Shown here: positions 43,017-52,145 of the stretch, piece by piece | How the letters are laid out: each line of letters begins with the position of its first letter | How positions within the stretch are numbered: position 1 is the stretch's first letter | Assembly: GCA_017744935.1 (NCBI GenBank) | Contig: JAGIAI010000026.1 | Location: forward strand, 55,237-119,236 | Origin: Variovorax sp. | Lineage (GTDB): Bacteria > Pseudomonadota > Gammaproteobacteria > Burkholderiales > Burkholderiaceae_C | Length of the DNA: 64,000 nucleotides | Direction: 5' to 3' | The notes under the pieces: model-generated | Seen by the model: only the letters and a program-made list of their open reading frames with translations | Told to the model about the DNA's origin: nothing | The model's database searches: none | Translations under genes and position numbers: made by a program

Positions 43017-44741
43017 TCAGATGGCGGCCGGGACGGTTACCGCCTCGCAGGCGCGCTTGACGATGCCGAGCCGCATCTCGAATTCCGGCAGGACCCAGCG
43101 CCGGAAGGCGGCGGCCGGTGCGGCCCAGCGGGCGTCGCCGGGCGCAGCGTGCTCCAGCCTCGCCCAGGCCCACGCCATGAACGCCAGCATCACCACGCGC
43201 AGATAGTCGTCGGCCACCTCGTGCGCCAGCTTGGGGTCCTGGTGCGACGCCATGGCGATCGTGGTCGTGAGATAGCGCAGTTGCGCCAGCCGTCGCTGCA
43301 CGTCGGCATCGATCTCGCGCGAAGCGTCGAGCTCGTCGCGCAACTCGATCAGTACGCCCGACATGCCGGCGCCGCCATCGGCGAGCACCTTGCGCACCAG
43401 AAGGTCGATCGCCTGGATCTCGTTGGTGCCCTCGTAGATCATGGTCACCCGCGAATCGCGCACCACCTGTTCGATGCCCCATTCGCGCACGTATCCGTGG
43501 CCGCCGAAGACCTGCAGGCATTCGCTTGCGCCCGTGAAAGCCTGTTGCGTGCACGCTGCCTTGATGACTGGCGTGACGAGCGCGCACCAGCGCTGCGCCC
43601 GTTCGCGCGCCTTGGCATCTTCGTCGTGGCGCGCAACGTCGAGCTGCACCGCAGTGCGGTAGGCGATGGCCCGCGCGCCATCGATCCAGGCGCGCTGGGT
43701 ATCGAGGATGCGGCGGATCGCCGGGTGCTCCGCAACGAGGTCGGCTGCTTCCGCGCCGCGGCTTGCAGGCGTTGGTCCGGGCGCCCGCATCTGGCGGCGT
43801 TCATGCGCATAGGCATCCGCCTTCTGCCAGGCCGCGTCGAGCAGGCCGATGCCCTGCAGCGCGACGTGCAGGCGCGCGGCATTCATCATCACGAACATGG
43901 CGCCGAGCCCGCGGTTCGGTTCGCCGATGAGCCAGCCCGTCGCATCGTCAAAGCGCATCACGCAGGTCGAGCTGCCGTGCAGGCCCATCTTTTCCTCGAT
44001 GCGTTCGCAATGCACTGGGTTGCGCGACCCGTCGGGCAGCACCTTGGGTACCAGGACCAGCGACAGGCCCTTGGGGCCAGCAGGTGCATCCGGCAGCCGG
44101 CAAAGCACGAGATGGACGATGTTGTCGCTCAGGTCGTGCTCTCCGCCGGAGATGAAGATCTTGCCGCCGGAAACGCGGAAGCTGCCATCGGGCTGCGCGA
44201 CGGCGCGCGTACGCACTTGTCCGAGATCGCTGCCTGCATGCGCCTCGGTGAGGCACATCGTCGCGAGCCATTCGCCGGTGGCGATCTTCGAGAGATAGCG
44301 CTGCTTGAGCTCGTCACTGCCATGATGGCGGACGCACTCGTAGGCGCCATGGAGCAGCCCCGGCGCCATGGTCAGGCCATGGTTCGCTGCGCTGAGCCAT
44401 TCGTAGAGAACCGCTTCGAGCACCGAAGGCAGGCCCTGGCCGCCATCTTCCGTCGCGGCCGAGAGCGCAGGCCATCCGCCATCGACAAAGGCCCGGTAGG
44501 CATCACGAAACCCCGGCGGCGTGATGACCGCGCCATCGACCAGCCGGCATCCGATCTCGTCGCCGTCACGGTTGATCGGCGCGATGACTTCGCCGACGAA
44601 CTTGCCTGCCTCCTCGAGCACCTGACCTTGCAGCGCCTCGTCGTAGTCGGCAAAGGCGGGCAGGGCGCACAGGCGGGGTACGGTGCCGAGCACCGCATTC
44701 AGGATGAAGCCCACGTCTTCGGGGCGAGGTTGGTAGTTCAT
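43017..44741 (-). CDS. acyl-CoA dehydrogenase (long form)
   Basis: This is 574 residues, longer than the standard 380-400, with an N-terminal segment MNYQPRPEDVGFILNAVLG and a C-terminal extension typical of the DmdC/FadE-like branch. FAD/substrate motifs include WLATMCLTEAHAGSDLG, ISGGEHDLSDNI and QVFGGHGYVREWGIEQVVRDSRVTMIYEGTNEIQAIDLL (catalytic Glu region). In this operon it could desaturate a dihydro-hydroxycinnamoyl-CoA such as dihydroferuloyl-CoA. The substrate is inferred from context. Confidence 0.88.
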   Translation of the reverse strand: MNYQPRPEDVGFILNAVLGTVPRLCALPAFADYDEALQGQVLEEAGKFVGEVIAPINRDGDEIGCRLVDGAVITPPGFRDAYRAFVDGGWPALSAATEDGGQGLPSVLEAVLYEWLSAANHGLTMAPGLLHGAYECVRHHGSDELKQRYLSKIATGEWLATMCLTEAHAGSDLGQVRTRAVAQPDGSFRVSGGKIFISGGEHDLSDNIVHLVLCRLPDAPAGPKGLSLVLVPKVLPDGSRNPVHCERIEEKMGLHGSSTCVMRFDDATGWLIGEPNRGLGAMFVMMNAARLHVALQGIGLLDAAWQKADAYAHERRQMRAPGPTPASRGAEAADLVAEHPAIRRILDTQRAWIDGARAIAYRTAVQLDVARHDEDAKARERAQRWCALVTPVIKAACTQQAFTGASECLQVFGGHGYVREWGIEQVVRDSRVTMIYEGTNEIQAIDLLVRKVLADGGAGMSGVLIELRDELDASREIDADVQRRLAQLRYLTTTIAMASHQDPKLAHEVADDYLRVVMLAFMAWAWARLEHAAPGDARWAAPAAAFRRWVLPEFEMRLGIVKRACEAVTVPAAI

Positions 44742-44751
44742 GGCAAAGACT

Positions 44752-46563
44752 TCAAGGTGTGGGCGCGCGGCAGGCGAAGCTCGCGGCGGACTCAGCGTCG
44801 CCGCCGCTGTAGACCGCGACTTGCGGATAGGGGCACAACGGACGTGTGCGTTGTGGCGACCAGTTGGCCGGCACCTCGGTGTTGACCTGCAATGCGCCCG
44901 GGCCGCGCGCCGCTGCGACCACGCGCTCGGGCGCCTGACCCTGCTCTACCCAGCTCACCAGCGCGGTGAGCATGTCGAATCGGTCGGTGGCCGGACCGCC
45001 CGAGCAGTGGTTCATGCCCGGCACAGGGAAGTAGCGCGCGAAAGACGCCGCGTCGCCGCCATTCGCGGCTTGCAGCCGCGTGTACCAGTCCGCGGTGTCG
45101 TCGGACGAGAACACGGGGTCGCTCGTGCCGTGGTAGACGATCATCTTCGCGCCACGATCACGCAGCCTGGAAAGGTTCGATGCGTCGGGCGGCGACATGA
45201 AGGACATGGCCGATTCACGGTAGATGCCGCTCTTCGCGTCGATCAGCGGGGCGTCCTTGTCCATGTCGAAGCCCAGTGCGAAGGGCAAACCGCCGGGGCG
45301 GTCCGAGAGTGGCAGCGTGGTGAAGATGAATTGGACGGCGCCCGCATCGCGCGTCGGCGGGCTCACGAACTTCCATTCGCGCCAGTTGCTGCCGTTGACA
45401 CCCGAATCGAACGGGAAGCTGTTGTAGATCGGCTTGCCGGCGCTGTTGCGCGCACCGGCGAAGACATTGCCGAGGGTGGTCTTCTGCTGCGACGTGAGGC
45501 ACTGGCCGTCGCGCGCGCCGGTGCAGGTCGGCACGTCGGTGTCGAGGTGGAAGCGCGTCTGGCAGGCCTTCACGTCGGAGACGACGCCGTCGGCGAGTCC
45601 GTCGAGTGCATCGCATCGCGCGAGCACGCGATCGGCGACCAGCTTCATCTCCGCGGGTGTGAAGGCGCTTTGCAGGTCGGGCTGGCCCGCCGCTGTCGTT
45701 GTGCTCGCGACCTTGGCGTATTGCTGCGCGCCATAGAGTTGAGCCACCGCCGCACGCGGCAGGTTGTAGCCGGGGTCGCCGGCCAGCACGCCGTCGTACT
45801 GGTCGGGCGTGCGCGCCGCCGCGACCATCGCATGGCGCCCGCCGTTGGAGCAGCCGACGATGTACGACCGATCGGGGCCTCGCCCATAGGCTTGCGTGAT
45901 GAGGTTCTTCGCCATGGGCGTGAGCTGGGCCACTGCGTTGTAGCCGTAGTCGAGCCGCGCCTGGGGGTCGATGCCGAAGCGCGGGCCGAGCGATCCTGCA
46001 TGGCCCGCATCGGAGCTGATGACCGCGAAGCCCATTTGAAGCGCGGTCGAAGTCGGACCACCACCACCGATGCCGCCCATCGCCGGGATCACCACGCCAT
46101 CGAGACCGCCATTGGCCTGATAGAAGAAGCGGCCGTTCCATGCGAGCGGAAGGCGCATCTCGAAGCCGATGGCGTAGCGGTTGCCATCGACGGGGCTCGT
46201 GCGTTCGTTCATCTGGCCTTGCACGAGGCAGTGCGCCGGCACCGGGACGCTCGCGGTGCCGACCGTGACGGAGCCTGCCGCAACCGAGGAGATCTGCGTA
46301 TAGACCGTACCCGGCAACGCGGCCTTGGTCGCGAGGTCGCCGCAGGAGAGCAGTGCGCCGGGCCGTGCGGCACCGAGCTTCGGTGGCGAGCCACTGGGCT
46401 GTCCCGTGCCTGCGCATGCGGCGAGCAGAGCCGCACCACCCAATGCAAGTACCCATCGCCCATGCGGGAGCACCCGCGGAACCGGCTTCGCCAGGCCGCA
46501 GGGGTGCGCCCCCTTGAGGGGGTGCAGAGCCACACGAAGTGGGCGAGGCTGGGGGTGGTTCAT
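44752..46563 (-). CDS. tannase/feruloyl-esterase family lipoprotein
   Basis: This is 603 residues if started at the ATG overlapping the livF stop (ATGA). A lipobox is visible in LGGAALLAACAGTG. Tannase family signs are the nucleophile block YIVGCSNGGRHAMVAAARTPDQYDGVLAGDPG, acidic residue region HGTSDPVFSSDDTADWY and the His in VPGMNHCSGGPATDRFD, plus paired Cys. It hydrolyses ester bonds of phenolic acids (feruloyl, galloyl or related) in the periplasm or at the outer membrane. The first 30 residues are encoded by a dispersed repeat; a GTG at 46473 directly before the signal peptide is an alternative start. Confidence 0.85.
   Translation of the reverse strand: MNHPQPRPLRVALHPLKGAHPCGLAKPVPRVLPHGRWVLALGGAALLAACAGTGQPSGSPPKLGAARPGALLSCGDLATKAALPGTVYTQISSVAAGSVTVGTASVPVPAHCLVQGQMNERTSPVDGNRYAIGFEMRLPLAWNGRFFYQANGGLDGVVIPAMGGIGGGGPTSTALQMGFAVISSDAGHAGSLGPRFGIDPQARLDYGYNAVAQLTPMAKNLITQAYGRGPDRSYIVGCSNGGRHAMVAAARTPDQYDGVLAGDPGYNLPRAAVAQLYGAQQYAKVASTTTAAGQPDLQSAFTPAEMKLVADRVLARCDALDGLADGVVSDVKACQTRFHLDTDVPTCTGARDGQCLTSQQKTTLGNVFAGARNSAGKPIYNSFPFDSGVNGSNWREWKFVSPPTRDAGAVQFIFTTLPLSDRPGGLPFALGFDMDKDAPLIDAKSGIYRESAMSFMSPPDASNLSRLRDRGAKMIVYHGTSDPVFSSDDTADWYTRLQAANGGDAASFARYFPVPGMNHCSGGPATDRFDMLTALVSWVEQGQAPERVVAAARGPGALQVNTEVPANWSPQRTRPLCPYPQVAVYSGGDAESAASFACRAPTP
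46473..46558 (-). repeat. dispersed structured repeat, copy A
   Basis: About 86 bases closely similar to copy B at 58993-59079: both share CAGCCTCGCCCACTTCGTGT, a C-run/G-run hairpin, and the GGCGAAGCC hairpin followed by GGTTYCGCGGG. Copy A spans the livF-tannase junction and encodes the first 30 codons of the longer tannase reading. The stem TGGC/GCCG versus CGGC/GCCG pairing is kept by wobble. Confidence 0.75.
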
Positions 46564-47288
46564 TTCTTCTTGGCACCCAGGTACGTGTCGATCACGCGCG
46601 AATCGCTGGCGAGTTGGCGTGCTTCGCCTTCGACGCTCACGCTGCCCATCTCGAGCACATAGCCGCGATCGGCCACCTCGAGCGCCGCTCGCGCGTTCTG
46701 CTCCACGAGCAGGATCGTCACGCCGGTCTGCCGCAGCGCGCTCACGGTGCGGAAGATCTCCTGCACCACCAGCGGCGCGAGCCCGAGGCTGGGTTCGTCG
46801 AGCATCAGCAGCGATGGCCGCGACATCAACGCGCGGCCCACCGCGAGCATCTGCCGCTCGCCGCCCGAGAGCGTGCCCGCGAGCTGTGTGCGTCGCTCTT
46901 TGAGGCGCGGAAAGATCGTGTAGACCTCGTCGATGCGTTCGCGCCACTGGCGGTTGCCGAGGCGCACCTGGCGGAAGCCGCCGAGCACGAGGTTGTCTTC
47001 CACCGGCATCGTGCCGAACAGCTCGCGCTTCTCGGGCACCAGTGCAATGCCGAGCATCACCCGCTCTTCGAGCGACAGACCATCGATCGCCTGGCCGCGG
47101 AACTCGATCACGCCCTTGGACGGCAGCACGCCCATCAGCGCATTGAGCAGCGTGGACTTGCCCGCGCCATTGGGGCCGATCACGGTCACGACGCTGCCCT
47201 GGCCGGCTTCGAGGTCGATGCCGTGCAGCACCTCGGCGCGGCCGTAGCCGGCGCGCAGGTTTCGGATTCGGAGGAGAGGCGTGGTCAT
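46560..47288 (-). CDS. livF: ABC transporter ATPase, LivF type
   Basis: This is 242 residues with Walker A GPNGAGKSTL, signature TLSGGERQMLAVGRAL and Walker B LLMLDEPSLGLAP. It is part of the hydroxycinnamate operon's HAAT transporter: it starts one base after the LivM-LivG fusion and its stop overlaps the esterase start. Confidence 0.93.
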   Translation of the reverse strand: MTTPLLRIRNLRAGYGRAEVLHGIDLEAGQGSVVTVIGPNGAGKSTLLNALMGVLPSKGVIEFRGQAIDGLSLEERVMLGIALVPEKRELFGTMPVEDNLVLGGFRQVRLGNRQWRERIDEVYTIFPRLKERRTQLAGTLSGGERQMLAVGRALMSRPSLLMLDEPSLGLAPLVVQEIFRTVSALRQTGVTILLVEQNARAALEVADRGYVLEMGSVSVEGEARQLASDSRVIDTYLGAKKK

Positions 47289-47289
47289 G

Positions 47290-49101
47290 TCAGTGTTCCG
47301 TTCCGAGATACGCAGCGCGCACTTTGGGGCTTTCCTGCACCTCGGCCGGCGTGCCCTCCATCAGGTGCGTGCCGAACTCCATCACCACGATGTGGTCGCA
47401 GATGTCCATCACGAGATCCATGTCGTGTTCGACCAGCAGGATGCTCATGCCTTCGTTGCGCAGCGTGCGCAGCACGTCGGCCAGCGCCTGCTTTTCCTTG
47501 TGCCGCAGGCCGGCGGCGGGCTCGTCGAGCAGCAACAGGGCAGGGTCGGCGCACAGCGCGCGGGCGATCTCCAGGAGGCGCTGCTGACCCATCGCGAGGT
47601 TGCCTGCGAGTTCATGCAGGTAGTCGCCCATGCCGACGCGCTGCAACTGCCGCTCGGCTTCGCGGAACAGCTGGCGTTCCTCGGCACGGTCGGTGTGCAG
47701 CATGGCCGCGACCGCACCCTTGCCGCCGCGCAGATGCGCGCCCAGCGCGACGTTCTCCAGCACCGTCATGTCCGGCACCATCTTCACGTGCTGGAAGGTG
47801 CGCGAGACGCCCCGCTGGGCAATGGCGCGTGACGAAAGACCGCCGATGGCTTCGCCGCGGAAACGCACCTGACCGTCCGAGAGCGTCAGCACGCCGGTGA
47901 CGAGGTTGAATGTGGTCGACTTGCCCGCCCCGTTAGGACCGATCAGGCCGACCACCTGGCCTGCGCGCGTCTGGAAGCTGATGTCGTTCACTGCGACGAG
48001 TCCGCCGAAGGTCTTGCGGATCGATTGCACGTCGAGCACCACTTCGCCCTGCGCGGGCTTGGAACGAACCGGCAGGTCTGCCGCGTCGTGCCAATCCACG
48101 GCGCGCCGCTTGCGCGGCAACCGGCGGTCGACGAAGTCCCAGAGCCCGTCGGGCAGGTACTTGAGCACCAGCACGATCATGATCCCGAAGACGATCAGCT
48201 CGTAGCTCCCGCTGGTGCCGATAAGCTTCGGCAGCAGCACCTGCAGCTGGTCTTCCAGCAGCTTGACGACACCGGCGCCGGCGATGGCGCCCCACACATG
48301 CGCCGCGCCGCCGAGCACCGTCATGAAGAGGTACTCGATGCCCATCTTGATGCCGAAGGGCGACGGGTTGACCGTGCGCTGGAAGTGCGCGAAGAGCCAG
48401 CCCGAGATCGACGCCAGCATCGCGGCCAGCACGAAGATGCCGACCTTGTGGCGCAGGGTGTTCACGCCCATTGCCTCGGCCATCTGCGAGCCCCCGGCCA
48501 GTGCACGGATGGCGCGGCCGCTGCGCGAATCGAGCAGGCGGATCACCGCGAACGCGGCGAGCAGCGCCAAGGTCCAGGTCACCGCGTAGAACACGCGCTG
48601 CTGGCCGACTTCGAGGCCGAAGAGCGTCAGGCCCTTCACGCCGAGGATGCCGTCGTACTTGCCGAGCGCCTCGAGGTTGCCCATGAGGTAGTAGAGCGAC
48701 AGCGCCCAGGCGATGGTCGCGAGCGGCAGGTAGTGGCCCGACATCCGCAGCGTGATGCCGCCGATGATCGCGGCGCTGATGCCGGTGAGCGCAAGGCCGA
48801 TGAACAGCGTGAGCCACGGCGAGAGGCCGAAGTTCACGCTCAGATAGGCGGTGGTGTAGGCGCCGATGCCGACGAATGCCGCCTGCCCGAAGGAAGTGAG
48901 GCCGCCCACGCCGGTGAGCAGCACGAGGCCCAGCACCGGCAGCGTGTAGATGCCGATGTAGTTGAGCTGGATGATCCAGAAGTTCGGCAGTGGCAGGAGC
49001 GGGAGAACCGCGAGCGCGATCACCAGCGCGAGCGGGCCCCAGGTGCGAAGGCCGCTCTTGCGCGGGGCGGTGGTCGCCGTTGAAGAAAGCGTGGCTTGCA
49101 T
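47290..49101 (-). CDS. livM: LivM-LivG fusion: ABC permease plus ATPase
   Basis: From the ATG at 49101 this is 603 residues. Residues about 25-335 form a LivM permease (GVGGLTSFGQAAFVGIGAYTTAYL, ALAGGSQMAEAMGVNTLRHKVGIFV). Residues about 365-603 form a LivG ATPase with Walker A GPNGAGKSTTF, the signature region NLAMGQQRLLEIARAL and Walker B LLLLDEPAAGL. The fused form occurs in several Comamonadaceae and Burkholderiales aromatic-acid transporters. It begins two bases after the livH stop. Confidence 0.93.
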   Translation of the reverse strand: MQATLSSTATTAPRKSGLRTWGPLALVIALAVLPLLPLPNFWIIQLNYIGIYTLPVLGLVLLTGVGGLTSFGQAAFVGIGAYTTAYLSVNFGLSPWLTLFIGLALTGISAAIIGGITLRMSGHYLPLATIAWALSLYYLMGNLEALGKYDGILGVKGLTLFGLEVGQQRVFYAVTWTLALLAAFAVIRLLDSRSGRAIRALAGGSQMAEAMGVNTLRHKVGIFVLAAMLASISGWLFAHFQRTVNPSPFGIKMGIEYLFMTVLGGAAHVWGAIAGAGVVKLLEDQLQVLLPKLIGTSGSYELIVFGIMIVLVLKYLPDGLWDFVDRRLPRKRRAVDWHDAADLPVRSKPAQGEVVLDVQSIRKTFGGLVAVNDISFQTRAGQVVGLIGPNGAGKSTTFNLVTGVLTLSDGQVRFRGEAIGGLSSRAIAQRGVSRTFQHVKMVPDMTVLENVALGAHLRGGKGAVAAMLHTDRAEERQLFREAERQLQRVGMGDYLHELAGNLAMGQQRLLEIARALCADPALLLLDEPAAGLRHKEKQALADVLRTLRNEGMSILLVEHDMDLVMDICDHIVVMEFGTHLMEGTPAEVQESPKVRAAYLGTEH

Positions 49102-49103
49102 GA

Positions 49104-50144
49104 TCAGTGTTCTTCGTCGGAATGGCCGCTGCGCAGCGAGCGCCACAGGAGAACGGGAAGGATGATCGTGAAGACGATCACTTCCTTGAAGGAACTGGCC
49201 CAGAACGAGCCGAAGGACTCGATCACCCCCACGCCGAGGGCGCCGACCAGCGCACCCGGATAGCTCGCGAGCCCTGCGATCACGCCGGCCACGAAGCCCT
49301 TGAGGCCGATGAGGAAGCCCGAGTCATAGAAGATCGTGGTGGTCGGACCGATCAGCAGGCCCGAGAGCGCGCCGATCAGTGCCGCCATCGCGAAGGTGAG
49401 TTGCCCCGCGGCCTGCGTCGAGATGCCCATCAGCCGTGCACCGAGCCGGTTGACCGCCGTTGCGCGCAGGGCCTTGCCGTACAGCGTGCGCTCGAAGTAG
49501 AGCCACAGCATCACGATCAATGCGGCCGAGGCGAGAAAGATGATGACCGCCTGTCCGTTCACGTTGAGCGGGCCGATCGAGAACCGCTCGTCCCAGAACG
49601 GCGGATTGCGGAATCCTTCTGCACCGAAGAAAAGCAGCCCGAGTCCGGTCATCGCGAAATGCACGCCGACCGAGACGATCAGCAGCACCAGCGAGCTCGC
49701 GCCCGCCAGCGACTGGTAGGCGACGCGGTAGACCAGCGGCCCGTAGGCCGTGACGATGCAGAGCGTCAGGAACGCCTGCACTGCCAGCGGCAGGTTGCGC
49801 GGCGCGGCCCATGCCGACACCGCGCAGACGATGGCCGGCAGCACGAACATGCGCGCTGCAGCCTTGATCGCCGGCGCAAGATGGCCGCGGTGACGCCATG
49901 TGCTCACGAGCTCCATGGCGGCCGCGACACCGGCGAGGATCAGCAGCAGCCAGACCGTGCCGGGCACCTTGCCGGTCTGGAAGATGGCGAGCGTGAGCGC
50001 GCCATAGGCGACGAATTCGCCCTGCGGAATGAAGATGACACGGGTCACCGTGAACACGAGCACGATGCCCATGCCGAGCAGCGCGTAGATCGCCCCGTTC
50101 GTGAGTCCGTCCAGCGTCAGGATGCTGGCAATTGAGAAGTCCAT
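49104..50144 (-). CDS. livH: ABC transporter permease, LivH type
   Basis: This is 346 residues, longer than usual by an extra N-proximal segment (about 60 residues between TM2 and the canonical core). Pattern: [39 protein letters not shown] at the start and [40 protein letters not shown]. It is the second permease of the hydroxycinnamate-operon transporter. Confidence 0.92.
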   Translation of the reverse strand: MDFSIASILTLDGLTNGAIYALLGMGIVLVFTVTRVIFIPQGEFVAYGALTLAIFQTGKVPGTVWLLLILAGVAAAMELVSTWRHRGHLAPAIKAAARMFVLPAIVCAVSAWAAPRNLPLAVQAFLTLCIVTAYGPLVYRVAYQSLAGASSLVLLIVSVGVHFAMTGLGLLFFGAEGFRNPPFWDERFSIGPLNVNGQAVIIFLASAALIVMLWLYFERTLYGKALRATAVNRLGARLMGISTQAAGQLTFAMAALIGALSGLLIGPTTTIFYDSGFLIGLKGFVAGVIAGLASYPGALVGALGVGVIESFGSFWASSFKEVIVFTIILPVLLWRSLRSGHSDEEH

Positions 50145-50178
50145 GGCGGGGCTTTTTCGCGCGAAGCGCTTCCTGCGA

Positions 50179-51321
50179 TTACTGGGGTTGCTCGACCTTG
50201 AACTGGCCGTTGACGACCTTCAGCATCACGCCGGTTTCGTTTGTGTAGCCCCAGTGGTTCTGCGGCGTCCATTCGAGCACGCCGTGCGCGATCGTCGTGC
50301 GGCCCATCGTCTCGAATGCGTCGCGCAGGGCGGAACGGAATTCGGGCGTGCCGGGCTTGGCTTTCTTGAGCGCGATCGGCACCGCCTTTTCGAGGATGGT
50401 GAGCGCATCGGCGCTGTGCGCGGCGAACTGGTTGCGCGAGTTCGGGCCGTAGGCCTTCTCGTATTCGGTGACGAAGGCCACCGCCTGCTTCTTCGACGGA
50501 TGGGTCTCAGGCAACTGCTCGGCGACGGTGGCGGGGCCGGAGACGACGAACGTGCCTTCGGCGTCCTTGCCGGCGGTGCGCATCAGATCCTGGGTCGCGG
50601 CGGCATGCGTCTGGTAGACCTTGCCCTTGTAGCCGCGCTCCATCACCGCCTTCTGCGGCATGCCCGCGCCGCTGCCCGAGGCCACGATCAGGATCGCATC
50701 GGGATTGGCCGAGGTGATCTTCAGCACCTGCGCGGTGACGCTGGTGTCGGCGCGACCGAAGCGCTCGGTGGCGACGATCTTCATGCCGTTCTTCTCGGCT
50801 TCCGCCTGCAGTGCCTTGAGCCACAGTTCGCCATAGGCGTCGGTGTAGCCGAGGAAGCCGATGGTCTTCACCTTCTGGCTCTTCATGTGCTGCACGACCG
50901 CGTAGGCCATCACGTCATTCGACTGCGGCAGGCGGAAGGTCCATTTGTCCTTGCCAGGCGGCAGGCCGGCTGGCGAAGCAGCGAGCTGCGCGGTGCCTGA
51001 TTCGGCAGCCACGTCGGCCATGGGGATGGCGACCGGCGTTGCGGCCGAGCCGATGATGACGTCGACCTTGTCCTCGGTCACGAGGCGCTGTGCGTCCTTG
51101 ACGCCGGTGGTCGGGTCGGTGGCATCGTCCAGAACGACCACCTTGAGGTTCTCGCCGGCGATGGACTTGGGCCACAGCGCGATCTGGTTCTTCATCGGAA
51201 TGCCGAGGCCCGATGCAGGACCGGTGAGCGGCAGCACCACGCCCACGGTGAGGTCGGCATGCGCGATGCCGAAGAGGCCGAGCGCGAGCGCGGCGGCGAG
51301 GGATGCTTTCTTGAAGTTCAT
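50179..51321 (-). CDS. livK: HAAT-type substrate-binding protein, aromatic acid candidate
   Basis: This is 380 residues with a signal peptide ([19 protein letters not shown]) and a type-1 periplasmic-binding fold ([26 protein letters not shown]). Its operon encodes feruloyl-CoA synthase and related enzymes, so a hydroxycinnamate or a phenylpropanoid is the probable ligand, as for CouP-like binding proteins. The start has AAGGAGA upstream. Confidence 0.9.
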   Translation of the reverse strand: MNFKKASLAAALALGLFGIAHADLTVGVVLPLTGPASGLGIPMKNQIALWPKSIAGENLKVVVLDDATDPTTGVKDAQRLVTEDKVDVIIGSAATPVAIPMADVAAESGTAQLAASPAGLPPGKDKWTFRLPQSNDVMAYAVVQHMKSQKVKTIGFLGYTDAYGELWLKALQAEAEKNGMKIVATERFGRADTSVTAQVLKITSANPDAILIVASGSGAGMPQKAVMERGYKGKVYQTHAAATQDLMRTAGKDAEGTFVVSGPATVAEQLPETHPSKKQAVAFVTEYEKAYGPNSRNQFAAHSADALTILEKAVPIALKKAKPGTPEFRSALRDAFETMGRTTIAHGVLEWTPQNHWGYTNETGVMLKVVNGQFKVEQPQ

Positions 51322-51356
51322 GTGGACTGTCTCCTTGGGTCGCTACAAAAATCGGT

Positions 51357-52121
51357 TCAGCGAGGTGCCATGCGCAGGGCCCCGTCGAGGCGGATCACTT
51401 CGCCGTTGAGGTGGCCGTTGGTCACGATGTGGCAGGCCAGCTCGGCAAACTCCGAAGGCTTGCCCAGGCGCGGTGGGAAGGGGATCGATGCGGCGAGCGA
51501 CTGCTGGACGGGCTCCGGCAGTTCCTTGAGCAGCGGCGTCGCGAACAGACCCGGCGCGATCGTGCAGACGCGGATGCCGTGCTGCGCGAGATCGCGCGCC
51601 ATCGGCAGCGTCATGCCGACCAGGCCACCCTTCGAGGCGCTGTAGGCCTGCTGGCCCACCTGGCCGTCGAATGCGGCAACCGATGCGGTGAAAAGCATCA
51701 CGCCGCGCTCGCCGCCTTCCTGCGGTTCGAGCTTCGCGCAGCGTGCCGCGTAGAGGCGGCTGATGTTGTAGGCACCGATCAGGTTCACGTTGACGACGCG
51801 CGTGAAGTCTTCCAGCGGTGCAGGATTGCCGTCCTTGCCGACGATGCGCTTGGCGCTTCCGATGCCGGCAACGTTCATCAGGATCCGCGCGGGGCCATGG
51901 GCGGCCTCGGCCTTGTCGAGTGCGGCGTTGACGCTGTCGGCCTGCGTGATGTCGCAGACGCAGGCGATGCCGCCGATCTCGGCCGCAACCTTTTCCGCGA
52001 GCGTGGCGTTCACGTCCAGTACGGCGACCTTGGCGCCGAGCCGCGCGAGTTCGCGCGCAGTGGCTTCGCCCAGGCCGGATGCGCCGCCGGTGACGAGGGC
52101 GGCCTGTCCTTGGATGTTCAT
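51357..52121 (-). CDS. short-chain dehydrogenase (3-hydroxyacyl-CoA dehydrogenase, HSD10-like)
   Basis: This is 254 residues with the cofactor motif [16 protein letters not shown] and the catalytic YSASK (Tyr/Lys) after GQVGQQ. The overall pattern, including [28 protein letters not shown], is that of type II 3-hydroxyacyl-CoA dehydrogenases. In this operon it would oxidise the 3-hydroxy-phenylpropanoyl-CoA formed by the hydratase to the 3-keto compound. Confidence 0.88.
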   Translation of the reverse strand: MNIQGQAALVTGGASGLGEATARELARLGAKVAVLDVNATLAEKVAAEIGGIACVCDITQADSVNAALDKAEAAHGPARILMNVAGIGSAKRIVGKDGNPAPLEDFTRVVNVNLIGAYNISRLYAARCAKLEPQEGGERGVMLFTASVAAFDGQVGQQAYSASKGGLVGMTLPMARDLAQHGIRVCTIAPGLFATPLLKELPEPVQQSLAASIPFPPRLGKPSEFAELACHIVTNGHLNGEVIRLDGALRMAPR

Positions 52122-52145
52122 GTCTTGAGTCTCCTTGGGTTGTAC

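Noticed and set aside
43017..46662. Rightward frames opposite the acyl-CoA dehydrogenase and esterase
   Set aside because: They are shadows; the leftward genes have all family motifs.
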